Shown: piece after piece, positions 26,289 to 34,886 of the stretch
Numbering within the stretch: position 1 is the first letter of the stretch
Layout of the letters: each line of letters begins with the position of its first letter
Assembly (NCBI GenBank): GCA_020848545.1
Contig: JADLHZ010000033.1
Span: forward strand, 1 to 64,000
Direction of reading: 5' to 3'
Source: Deltaproteobacteria bacterium
GTDB taxonomy: Bacteria; Myxococcota; JADLHZ01
DNA: 64,000 bases
Made by a program: the position numbers and the translations under genes
The notes under the pieces: generated by a model
Databases searched by the model: none
Told to the model about the DNA's origin: nothing
What the model saw: the letters and a program-made list of their open reading frames with translations, nothing else

Positions 26289-27892
26289 AAGCTCGACCAG
26301 CCGGTGTTGCCCGAGACGTGCACGCCGTTGTCCGTGTGGAAGCGCCAGTAGTACTTCGTGAACCACTGCGACGCCGGCACTTTGATCTCCTGGTAGGGCA
26401 AGCGAAACACGATCGTCGGCAGGAACGCCGAGCTCAGTTGAGCGACGCTCTGATCGCAGAGGCGAATCGTGCCTTCGCCGCTCTTGATCTCCTGAATGCC
26501 GAACGCGCAGACCGCGCCTTGGAGCAGCGACGCGAGGCCGTACGCCGCGGTCGCCTTGAGCTCGATCTTGCGCTCGGCTGCCCACGCGGTCTTCTCGGCC
26601 ACGCGCCAGGTATCCGTGGAGCACGGATACGGGAAGACGTCCCACTTCCAACAGGTGTGCCACTCACGCTCCCACCAGCCGACCTGCACGGTGTAGGTCC
26701 GCGTCGGGTGGAAGTGATGCAGCTTGTCGCCGTCGAAGATCATCACCTTCGTCTCGCTGCCGAGGGCCGACGGCCAGCCGTTCGTCGGGCCGGTGTTGCG
26801 CAGGCGATCGTTCGGGCGATGCGGCGTGGCGCCGAACGCTTCTTGCACGACCGCGTTCTGCGCTGGCGAGTGGCTGAAGCCGAAGATGTCATCGGGGCCG
26901 CGCTGGACGCGGTTGCCGTTCATCACGTTGGCCCCGGCCATGTGCCAGGTGCCGCGGCCGAAGAACATGCCGCCTTCGTACTTGTAGCTCTCTTTTGCGA
27001 AGCCCGGCGTGTCGACAGTCGCTGGGATGCTTCGAGTTGCGATGTTGTCGCTGCCGTTGTTGGCGAGGATCTCGGAGATGCGCATGTCGTAGACGCCGAA
27101 GATGTCGGCGATGGTGTTGAGGATGCCGCCCCAGGTGCCGTCCAAGAGCGCGAGCGGCGTCAGCACGTCGAGCTGCGCGATGTTGAGATCGTCAAAACCC
27201 TTCTCGACGTACTCGTCGAGGAAGTTCATCGACGCGTGGCCGAGCTCGTGCACAGGCAGGTAAGCGCCGCGTTGATCGAGGTCGATGATCTGCCACTTGG
27301 CGACGCCGAAGGGCTTGCCGATGACCGTCGGCGGTGCGGCGTTCGCGGTCACGCCGTCTTGAAACGAGTTGAAGACGACCGCGACGCCGATCGGCTTGAG
27401 GTACGAGATCTCGGCGGTGAGATCTTGCACCTTCTTGTAGACGGCGCTCTGATCGAGCGAGGTCGCGTAGCCGCGGATCGGGTGCTTCGGGAGCGACGCG
27501 CCGAAGAGCGCCGTCTTGGTGCCGATCGCGGTGCTCGGGATGAAGTAGCCGATGAACAGGAGCTGATCGCGCTTCTGCACGCTCCACGTGGTGCCGGCCG
27601 ACGCGCTCTGCGTCATCAGGTTGATCACGCGATCGAAGGTCGACCAATATGCGCTCTCGTCGGCCGCAGCGAAGCCGCTGCCGAGGATCATCAGCTGCTT
27701 GTTGGCGGTGTTCTGGCGGTCGGCGGCGTTACACGTCGTGCCGTTCCAGCGGCGGCAGCGCCACGGCAGCGTCGGCGGCGGGAGGGCGCCGGGGTTGACG
27801 GTGGTTGTCGACGTCGACGTCGAGATCGTGCCAGCGGGCGAGGCAGTGGCCGGCGCGGCAGAAAACGCGAGCGCGAGAGCGAAGGCAAGCAT
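26273..27892 (-). CDS. Secreted zinc metallopeptidase, M64-like
   Basis: A 539-aa exported protein (signal MLAFALALAFSAAPATAS). The zinc motif is HELGH at 215-219 followed by ASMNFLDEY, matching the HExGHxxxxxxDEY arrangement of the M64 (IgA peptidase) family, where the Asp/Glu after the second His completes the site. The first 190 residues include a CRRWNGTTCNAAD cysteine pair. The C-terminal 200 residues are Trp- and aromatic-rich (VGWWEREWHTCWKWDVF), suggesting a beta-domain for surface or polysaccharide contacts. It is 48 bp downstream of the HEAT-like lipoprotein on the same strand, probably one operon. Target proteins are unknown. Confidence 0.8.
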   Translation of the reverse strand: MLAFALALAFSAAPATASPAGTISTSTSTTTVNPGALPPPTLPWRCRRWNGTTCNAADRQNTANKQLMILGSGFAAADESAYWSTFDRVINLMTQSASAGTTWSVQKRDQLLFIGYFIPSTAIGTKTALFGASLPKHPIRGYATSLDQSAVYKKVQDLTAEISYLKPIGVAVVFNSFQDGVTANAAPPTVIGKPFGVAKWQIIDLDQRGAYLPVHELGHASMNFLDEYVEKGFDDLNIAQLDVLTPLALLDGTWGGILNTIADIFGVYDMRISEILANNGSDNIATRSIPATVDTPGFAKESYKYEGGMFFGRGTWHMAGANVMNGNRVQRGPDDIFGFSHSPAQNAVVQEAFGATPHRPNDRLRNTGPTNGWPSALGSETKVMIFDGDKLHHFHPTRTYTVQVGWWEREWHTCWKWDVFPYPCSTDTWRVAEKTAWAAERKIELKATAAYGLASLLQGAVCAFGIQEIKSGEGTIRLCDQSVAQLSSAFLPTIVFRLPYQEIKVPASQWFTKYYWRFHTDNGVHVSGNTGWSSFYRTF

Positions 27893-27940
27893 GTGGGGTC
27901 CCTGAGTTCGTTCGTTCTGGTCGAGTAGCGGTGCGCGACG

Positions 27941-28741
27941 TCAGTTCTGGGCGACGGCGCGCATGGTGCTGATGCGCTGCTTGGCGGTGGCGGAGAGCGC
28001 GTTCAGAACGGCGTCAGGCAACGTCGTTCCATCGCGCAGGCCGATCGCGGCGAGCGTGAAGGCGATCTGGTTCTTCTCGACGTCGCCGAGCAGCGGCGAG
28101 TCGAGCAACATCGCGCTCGCCATCACGCTGCTGTCGTCGAGATCTCGCGGGCGCACGAGCGGCGCCGCCGTCATCCGCGCGGCTTCGTCGCTGCCGAAGA
28201 CGCCGCTCGCGAGCAAGTCGACGAGCGCGGCTTGCGCGGCGTCCGAGTGCATGCGGCCGAGCGCTTCGATCGCGTTCAAGCGCAGCTCGGGGCTCTGCGC
28301 GATCTGCGCGATCTTGACGACCTGCGGGAGGTCTTCGCTCGTCGGCGTCGTCGACGCGAGCTGCGTGCGCAGCGCGTCCGGGTCCGCGTTGATCAGCGCG
28401 GCGTCGTAGCCGAGCACGCGCGCGTCGGGGGCGGGGATGCCGTCGACGATCGTCCAGCCTTCGGCGACGAAGTGATCGCGCTCGGCCTTGGCGGCGTCGT
28501 TGCTCTGCTTCACCTGCGCTTCGACTTCAGCGAGCTTCGCCGGGTCGACCGCTTGTGAAGCGCCGGGGGCCGCGGCGCCGGCCGACGACGGACCTCCGAC
28601 GGCCGCAGTGGCGCTCGGAGGGGTCGAACCAGGCGAGGTCGGGTCGCCCGAGCGCTGCAGGCCGGTGCTTTGACAAGCCACGGCGGGCAGGGCGCCAGAA
28701 AGCGCAACCAAGAGGACAAATGACAGCGCAGTTTGAGGCAT
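27941..28741 (-). CDS. Lipoprotein with HEAT-like helical repeats
   Basis: A 266-aa protein with a signal ending AVACQST (Cys23 likely lipidated) and GGAGAG before the ATG. Residues 27-65 are a low-complexity Ser/Pro/Ala/Gly linker. The rest is helical: a charged helix near 70-90, then segments such as LPQVVKIAQIAQSPELRLNAIEALGRM and AQAALVDLLASGVFGSDEAARM that look like HEAT repeats. HEAT proteins are protein-binding scaffolds. It likely pairs with the following secreted metallopeptidase as a periplasmic partner or anchor, by operon context only. Confidence 0.75.
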   Translation of the reverse strand: MPQTALSFVLLVALSGALPAVACQSTGLQRSGDPTSPGSTPPSATAAVGGPSSAGAAAPGASQAVDPAKLAEVEAQVKQSNDAAKAERDHFVAEGWTIVDGIPAPDARVLGYDAALINADPDALRTQLASTTPTSEDLPQVVKIAQIAQSPELRLNAIEALGRMHSDAAQAALVDLLASGVFGSDEAARMTAAPLVRPRDLDDSSVMASAMLLDSPLLGDVEKNQIAFTLAAIGLRDGTTLPDAVLNALSATAKQRISTMRAVAQN

Positions 28742-28902
28742 CGGCAGGTCTCTCCTGATCTCATTATCGAGGTCGGCTGGGCGCCGGTTGCTCGTCTAAG
28801 AGTCGATGCCATCTCGGTTTTTTTCCGCGCGGAGGTGCCGCGGGGCGTGCGTCGAAAACGCACAATTTAGGGCACTTGGCGCACTTTCGTGCCGCGCCAG
28901 CG

Positions 28903-29979
28903 TTACTTTCCGGGCCAGCCGAGGATGCGCGCTAGGGCTTCTGCCAAGTGGCTCGTCGCGCCGCGCGTCGGTGTACCTGATGCATTCGTCAGGATCGCGA
29001 TCGTCGTGTCGGACTGCGGCTCGTGCCAGACCGCGCCCGCATACCCGTAGCCTTCGCCCGAGTGGCCGTAGAGCCCGTCGAGCTCCATGAGCCCGAGCCC
29101 GTAGTGCTGCGCGAAGGGCCCAGTGTCGTCTTCGGCGATGAGCGAGTAGGTGAGGCGCTGCGTATGCATGAAGGTCGAGAGAAACGCGCCCTCGGCCAAC
29201 GCGCGGCCAAAGGTGGCGAGCTCGTCGATCGTCGTCGTGAGTCCTGCGGCGGCCGCAAGCGCCGAGAAATTGCGCGGCGTCGCCGGCGCCGTGCCGTCGT
29301 GGCCGCGCGCGAAAGGCTCGAGCGGCGTCGTGCCGACCGGCCACTCGGTGCGAAAGAGCTTCACCGGCTCGAGCATGCGCTCGCGCATGAGCTCGAACCA
29401 AGTCTTGCCCGTGGCGCCGAGGATCACCTCGCCGAGCCACAGCGCATTCGTGCGTGAGTACGCGTACTGCGAGCCCGGCTCGAACTGCGGCGAAGGATCG
29501 GCGAGTGCCAAGAGATCGAAGGGCGTCGCCGATTGCGACGGGTCCCGCGCACGGAACGCGTCGGTCGCCGTGTAATCGACGAGGCCGCTGCGCATGCTCG
29601 CGAGCTGGCGGATCGTCACGCCTTCTGGCGCGCCCGGCGCGAACTTGCTGGCCGGATCGTCCAGGCGCACGACGTTCTCGTCGGCGAGGATCAAGATGAC
29701 CGTGACGACGTAGGCCACCGTGATGTCGCGGATCGGAAAGCGATCGAAGCGGTCGACCGGCCGCGGCGGCGCGTCCTGCGAGTTGCCGCTGACGTAGACC
29801 CACTCGCCCTTCGGCGTCTGCACCTTGACGGCGGCGCCGGGCACGCTCTCGTCGGCGCGCATCGCCTCGATCGCTTCCGCGAGGGCCGCGGCGTGCGCCT
29901 CGGGATTCGGCGCGATCCAGGTCTTCCTGCCGCAGGCGGTGAGGAGGGCGAGCGCGACGAGGCAACGAAGGAAGTGCAC
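28903..29979 (-). CDS. Beta-lactamase/penicillin-binding-fold lipoprotein lacking the catalytic Ser and Lys
   Basis: A 358-aa protein of the class C beta-lactamase/serine hydrolase fold. A GTG start at 29979 gives a lipoprotein signal ending LLTACGRK (Cys16); TTG 30018 is an open alternative. The fold markers are present: RFDRFPIRDIT before the long helix, DDPASKFAP, TIRQLASMRSGL, and GHSGEGYGYAG carrying the third HxG motif. However, the SxxK motif position reads D85-I-T-V, so nucleophile and general base are both missing, and the second motif reads YSR instead of YxN. The protein is probably a non-catalytic binding or regulatory relative. The frame is intact, so this is not simple decay. 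Confidence 0.82.
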   Translation of the reverse strand: MHFLRCLVALALLTACGRKTWIAPNPEAHAAALAEAIEAMRADESVPGAAVKVQTPKGEWVYVSGNSQDAPPRPVDRFDRFPIRDITVAYVVTVILILADENVVRLDDPASKFAPGAPEGVTIRQLASMRSGLVDYTATDAFRARDPSQSATPFDLLALADPSPQFEPGSQYAYSRTNALWLGEVILGATGKTWFELMRERMLEPVKLFRTEWPVGTTPLEPFARGHDGTAPATPRNFSALAAAAGLTTTIDELATFGRALAEGAFLSTFMHTQRLTYSLIAEDDTGPFAQHYGLGLMELDGLYGHSGEGYGYAGAVWHEPQSDTTIAILTNASGTPTRGATSHLAEALARILGWPGK

Positions 29980-30056
29980 GGCGAGGCGAGGGTGCGCTGA
30001 GGAAGGGGATATAATCAACAGGAAGAAGGGTGAATCGTCCCCGTCGGCCGCCGCGC

Positions 30057-32336
30057 TCAGCTTCCGGAGGCCGCCTTCTTGCCGTCACCGAGCAGCACGC
30101 TCTCGTTGCTGTCGGCGATTGGGATCGACTCTTCGTCGTGGTTGTCTTGCGCCGGCGCCGTCGTTGCGGCTGGCGTTGCGGCTGGCGTTGGCGGCGCGGC
30201 GGGCGGCTCTGCGGGGGGAGGCGTCGCGGCGGCCGGCGTCGCTGCGGCCGGCGGCGGCGCGACTTGGGTCTTGTCGGCGCTCGGCTCCGGAGGGTCGTTG
30301 TCGTTCATCAGCCGCTCGAGGCGCGCGCGCTCGTCGAGCATCGCCTTCAAGCGCTCCTCGATCTGGATCTTCTCCATCTGATTCTGCTCGGCGCGCTCGC
30401 TGAGGGCGGCGATCGTCTTCTCGCGCTCCTGCAGCTTCTCGCCGAGGCGCTTGGTCAGCGTCTCTTTGTCTTCGCGGACGACCTGCACTTCCTTCGAGAG
30501 CTGCTCGATGACCGCGTCCTTCTGCGCGATGATCGCTTCCTTCTCCTGCAGGCGGCCGACGAGGCGCGCCTGCAGCTCGTCCTTCTCCTTCTTCGACTGC
30601 TCGATCTCCTGCGTCTTCTGCGTGACCTTCTCGCTCGCGTTCTGCTCGGTCGATTCGAGCCGCGCCTTCAGCTCTCCGAGCAGGCGCGACTGCTCCATCT
30701 CGTTCTTCTCTTTGCGATCGATCTCGACCTTCATCGTCTCGATCTGCGTGCTCTGCTTCTGCATGCGATCTTCGTACTCGGCGAGCTTCGTTTCGAGCGC
30801 TTGCCTCGTCTCTTGCAACTCTTGCTCGATCGCCGCCTTCGCCGCCTCGAGCAGCTTCAGCTTTTCGGCGTTCGCGAGCTCGCTGTCTTGCAGGCGCTGG
30901 GCGGCCGACTCTAGCTGCGCCGCCATCTCGTTTTGCAGCGCGCGCTTTTCGTCCTCGCTGCGGGTGATCGTCGCTTGCAGGGTGTCGTCGGCCTGCTTTT
31001 GCATCGCCGCCTGCGTCTGCGCAGCGCGTTCGTTCGCTTGCGAGAGCGCCGTCTCGCCTTCGAGCCGCGCTTGCTGCACCGCCGCCTCGCCCTCGGCGCG
31101 CGCTTGCTGCAACGCGGCGTCGTCGTCGGCGCGGGTCTTCACGAGCTCCTGCTCGACCGCTTCCTTGGCCTTGCCCATCGCCTCGAGGTCACGCTCGCGC
31201 GCCGAGAGCATGCGCCGCAGCTCGGCGACGTTCTTCTCCTTCGTGGCGACGACCTCGATGAGATCTTTTTCGAGCATGAACTTGTCTTCGAGCAGCTTGT
31301 CGATGGCGACCGAGCTGCCCTTGAGCTCGCGCTTGATGTCGTCGTCTTTGGCCTTCAGCTTCTTCAGCGCTTCTTCTTGGCCCATCTGCGCGGCGCGGAC
31401 CTCGATCTCCATCTCGGCCACGCGCTGCGCGCTCGTCTTGTACTCGTGCTCGTGCTGCTGCCAGATCTGCTGCAGGCGCTGCAGCTCGACTTCGCGCTCG
31501 CGCAGTTTTTCGCGCAGCATGAAGATCTTCGCCTCCGGCCCACGCAGATCCTTCGCCGACTTGATCCCCGGCGGCAGCGGCGGCGCGTTCGGCACGGTCT
31601 TCACCCGGTGAAAGACGTCTTCGACGAACTTCAGCTCGTCTTCGCTGAGCTGGCTCAGCGGGCTCGGCACGTCTGGCGCGACGGGGACGTCGTGGACGTC
31701 GTCCTCCTCGATGACCTCGTCGGCCTCCATGATCTCTTCGACTTCGGTCGGCGCCGCGGCGGTCCTTCTCTCCGGATCGAGATTGCCGAACGCGCCTTCG
31801 AAGTCGGCGTCGTCGAACTCGGGCTTCGGCTTGTCGTCGATGACGGGCGCGGCTTCGGGGCTGGCGGTCGCGGTGCCACCCGGGCCCTCGCTGAGCGCGC
31901 GATCGATCGCCGAGAACGGATCGTCCTCCACGGCCTCGATGTCTTCGTCGCTGACCGTGCCGCCATCGAGATCCAAGAGGCTATAGGCTTGCAGCCGAAG
32001 GTCCTTCAGGCCGAGCGGCGGCGCGATGTACGCGTCGGCGGCTTGTCCAGACGACTTGTGCTGCGCCAGGCGGGGATCGCTGACGTCGCTCGCGACGATG
32101 ACGATCTTCGCCCTCGATGTGCGATCGTTCGAGCGGAGGCGGTTGCACATGGAATAGCCGCTCGAGCGATCCATTTCCGCGCGCAGGACGAAGAGATCGG
32201 TGGGCTGATTGTCGGCGAAGAGCTCGATCTCGCTCTCGACCATGACGATCGTGAGGTCTTGACCCTTGAGCGCCGCCGCGAGTTGTAGGCGTTTGCCTTT
32301 GTGGTGGTCGACGATGACGGCCCGTTTCTTCGGCAT
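30057..32336 (-). CDS. FrzS-like pseudo-receiver/long coiled-coil protein
   Basis: A 759-aa protein. Residues 1-120 form a receiver-like domain (KKRAVIVDHHKGKRLQLAAAL, SGYSMCNRLRSNDRTS, DAYIAPPLGLKDLRLQAYSLL). The phosphoacceptor Asp position reads Arg (FVLRAEMD) and the conserved Lys is absent (IAPP), so it should not be phosphorylated. An acidic linker (130-230) is followed by about 400 residues of heptad-rich coiled coil (Glu/Gln/Lys/Leu), then an acidic PEPSADKT tail and a Pro/Ala-rich C-terminus. This order matches FrzS, which controls polar motility dynamics in Myxococcus xanthus with a similarly degenerate receiver. It is divergent from the outer-membrane protein gene (47 bp apart). 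Whether it moves between poles cannot be told from sequence. Confidence 0.8.
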   Translation of the reverse strand: MPKKRAVIVDHHKGKRLQLAAALKGQDLTIVMVESEIELFADNQPTDLFVLRAEMDRSSGYSMCNRLRSNDRTSRAKIVIVASDVSDPRLAQHKSSGQAADAYIAPPLGLKDLRLQAYSLLDLDGGTVSDEDIEAVEDDPFSAIDRALSEGPGGTATASPEAAPVIDDKPKPEFDDADFEGAFGNLDPERRTAAAPTEVEEIMEADEVIEEDDVHDVPVAPDVPSPLSQLSEDELKFVEDVFHRVKTVPNAPPLPPGIKSAKDLRGPEAKIFMLREKLREREVELQRLQQIWQQHEHEYKTSAQRVAEMEIEVRAAQMGQEEALKKLKAKDDDIKRELKGSSVAIDKLLEDKFMLEKDLIEVVATKEKNVAELRRMLSARERDLEAMGKAKEAVEQELVKTRADDDAALQQARAEGEAAVQQARLEGETALSQANERAAQTQAAMQKQADDTLQATITRSEDEKRALQNEMAAQLESAAQRLQDSELANAEKLKLLEAAKAAIEQELQETRQALETKLAEYEDRMQKQSTQIETMKVEIDRKEKNEMEQSRLLGELKARLESTEQNASEKVTQKTQEIEQSKKEKDELQARLVGRLQEKEAIIAQKDAVIEQLSKEVQVVREDKETLTKRLGEKLQEREKTIAALSERAEQNQMEKIQIEERLKAMLDERARLERLMNDNDPPEPSADKTQVAPPPAAATPAAATPPPAEPPAAPPTPAATPAATTAPAQDNHDEESIPIADSNESVLLGDGKKAASGS

Positions 32337-32383
32337 TCCGGATAACTATTCAATAACCCCCAGACTTTTGCAAAGAAGCTGAA

Positions 32384-34882
32384 GTGTCCATCGCGGCGAT
32401 TTCCTTGATTTCTCTGTTGCTCGGCGCGCCCGCGGAGGGCCTGCGTCCCCGCGCCATGGCCACGGTCGCGGTCGACTATGACATCGTGCGTCGCGCGCTG
32501 ACGGTCCGGATCGAAGGTGTCGCGCCCGAGGGCGAAGATCTCGCGCTCGTCTCGTACGTGGAGGCACTGAAGGATCCCTATCTGCCGGGCGACGTCGATC
32601 GGCTGTGGGACTACCCCGGTCCGCCTGAAGGGGCGCGCGTCGTGCGCTTCGATTGCACGCCGTGCGCGGAAGGGCGGCGCCTCGGCCCCGGCGTGTTCAG
32701 CGCGACGCTCGAAGCGATCTTGCCGCGGCGCTACGGCGGCCTTGGCGCCACCAAGGATCAGACCTTGCTCACCGGGCTCGTGCCCTTCGTCGTCGAGCAC
32801 GCGAGCGACCCCGTGCGGGCGCGGCCGCTGCTCGTCGAGTGGACGCTCGGCTACGCGCCGCTCGCGCACGGGGCGCAGTGGCTCGAGCAGCCCGCGCACT
32901 TCGACGGCGATCCGAGCACCTTCTCGCTCGCGGTCTCCTTGCGCGGCTACGTCACTTTGAACGGTGAGCCGCGGGCGCCCGTCGTCCGGCCGGCCGAGCC
33001 GCCGCGCCACTCCGCGGATCTCGACGCGGCGCCGCGCTCCCTGCCGCGATGGGTGGTCTACGGGCCGAACGCCGATGAGCGTTTGCTCGACGCGCATGCG
33101 TGGATCGCGGCGGCGCTCGCGCGCTTCGGCATTCCGGCCCAGCGTTGGGTCGTCGGTGCGCTGCGCCGCGAGCCTGCGGTCTGCGGTGGTGATGTGTTGA
33201 TCGTGAGCCGCGAGCTCTTCCGCGCGACGCCGCTGACCGACATCATGGACTTTCAGCGCTACGGCCTCGCTCGCCGTGCGCTCGCGTGTGCGGCGAAGCG
33301 CGCGCACGTCTTGTCGAGCGAAGACGCCGACGCGTTCTCGGTGTGGCTCACGCGCGTGCTCCTGACCGAGGCGAAGGGCAAGCTCGTCAACCCGCGCGAT
33401 CTCTTGCGGCCGCTGTCCTTCATCCCGGACATCGACTCTTTGATCTACGCGCCGCAGATGCCGTGGGCGGACGTGTACTTCCTCGCCGTCGACGAGCCGC
33501 GCACGGGGCCGCCCACGCCTGACGCCTTCTTTCACGGCCGCCCGCGCGGCAAGCTCTTCGTCGAGAAGCTGCTCGATCGGGTGGGCGACGAGCTGTTCAC
33601 GATCTTGATGCACAAGGCGATCGAGCGCCACGTGGGCATCAGCGTCGTCGCCGAGGAGGAGCTGCCGCACATCTGGCAGGCGATCCTCGAGGACTTCTCC
33701 GGCCCGTATCCGGCGATCGACTTCACCTACAAAGTCGACGGCCAAGCGGTGCACGTCTTGCGCGACGGTCCCGGTGTCGCCGCGCGCGAGCCGATCACCG
33801 TGCGGGTGCAGGACGCGGACGGCAAAGATCACGTGCAAAAAGCGCTCGGCATCGGCACCGATGAGGCTGTCGAGTTTCCCGAGGCGAAGGCGCCGTTCAA
33901 AGAGGTGGAGCTCGATCCGGATCGGCGCCTCGTCGAGTACCACCTCAAGCCCGGCGAGCACCCGCGCTTCAACAACCAGAGCTGGCACCGGCTGCGCGTC
34001 ACGCTCACACGGCTGAGCGCAGCGCTCGGGTTCTCGGCGCTCGAGGTCTTCGCCGGCGCCGACATGTCCATTCGCCGCGAGTACGACTTGCACCATCACT
34101 TCGGCTTCGGCGCCGACTACGATCCGTCGGGCTTCGGCTTGAACGCGCGCTACTCCTACGGCTTCGGTCCGCGCGTGACGCCGGACTACCTCGGCTATCG
34201 CGTGGGGACGACGCTCGCGCTGGACCGGCTGACCCAAGGCTTCGCCGGCGCCACCGACGCGGTCTACCTCGCCACGATGTACGCGTACTTGGGCTACGAC
34301 GACCGCCCGAGCGATCGCACGGCGATGCGCGGCTTTGCGTGGCAGGTCTACGCGGCGATCGGCTTGCCGATCGGGCGGCCGGTGTTCGGCTACGCCGGCG
34401 GCAGCATCCTGAAGATCTTCCACCTGGCCGACGCGCACGCGATCGCGCTGCGCCTGCGCTTCGCGACGACGCTCGGCGACGCGCCGGATCAAGCGAAGTA
34501 CGCGCTCGGCGGCCGCTTCAACGCGCGCGGCTTTCCGCTCGGCGAGCTCACGCGAAACGCGCGCTTGACGGCGTCGGCGGAGTACCGGCACGAGCTCTTC
34601 CGCGGCTTTCGCTCGAGCCTCCTGGACCTCGTGTACTTGGACGGCGTCGAGGGCGCGTTCTTCGGCGACGCGGTGTTCCTGGCGGACAACATTCCCGGCT
34701 TGTTCCGCTACGAGAACATGTTCTTCGACGTGGGCTACGGCATTCGCTTCCTCTTCGATCAGCTCGGCGTGAACCCGGGCGTGCTCGCGATCGACGTCGG
34801 CGTGCCGATCAAGCGCTACAACTCTTCGCTCTTTCCGGTGAGCGTATACTTGGACTTCGTGCAGTCGTTCGCGGCACTCTGA
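32384..34882 (+). CDS. Large outer-membrane protein: M1-peptidase-like N-terminus with D15/Omp85-like barrel
   Basis: An 832-aa protein from GTG 32384 with a short signal (MSIAAISLISLLLGAPAEG). The N-terminal half contains segments like those of catalytically dead M1-family gluzincins (DELFTILMHKAIERHVG, then a beta-domain with VELDPDRRLVEYHL) but no HExxH. From about residue 550 the sequence alternates strands with aromatic and Gly residues. It contains YALGGRFNARGFPLGELTRN near 705, resembling the LGGxxxxRGF of the surface-antigen/Omp85 barrel, and ends VSVYLDFVQSFAAL. The kinase gene follows 4 bp downstream. I am fairly sure of the barrel and less sure of the M1-like relation. Confidence 0.68.
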   Translation: MSIAAISLISLLLGAPAEGLRPRAMATVAVDYDIVRRALTVRIEGVAPEGEDLALVSYVEALKDPYLPGDVDRLWDYPGPPEGARVVRFDCTPCAEGRRLGPGVFSATLEAILPRRYGGLGATKDQTLLTGLVPFVVEHASDPVRARPLLVEWTLGYAPLAHGAQWLEQPAHFDGDPSTFSLAVSLRGYVTLNGEPRAPVVRPAEPPRHSADLDAAPRSLPRWVVYGPNADERLLDAHAWIAAALARFGIPAQRWVVGALRREPAVCGGDVLIVSRELFRATPLTDIMDFQRYGLARRALACAAKRAHVLSSEDADAFSVWLTRVLLTEAKGKLVNPRDLLRPLSFIPDIDSLIYAPQMPWADVYFLAVDEPRTGPPTPDAFFHGRPRGKLFVEKLLDRVGDELFTILMHKAIERHVGISVVAEEELPHIWQAILEDFSGPYPAIDFTYKVDGQAVHVLRDGPGVAAREPITVRVQDADGKDHVQKALGIGTDEAVEFPEAKAPFKEVELDPDRRLVEYHLKPGEHPRFNNQSWHRLRVTLTRLSAALGFSALEVFAGADMSIRREYDLHHHFGFGADYDPSGFGLNARYSYGFGPRVTPDYLGYRVGTTLALDRLTQGFAGATDAVYLATMYAYLGYDDRPSDRTAMRGFAWQVYAAIGLPIGRPVFGYAGGSILKIFHLADAHAIALRLRFATTLGDAPDQAKYALGGRFNARGFPLGELTRNARLTASAEYRHELFRGFRSSLLDLVYLDGVEGAFFGDAVFLADNIPGLFRYENMFFDVGYGIRFLFDQLGVNPGVLAIDVGVPIKRYNSSLFPVSVYLDFVQSFAAL

Positions 34883-34886
34883 GCCC

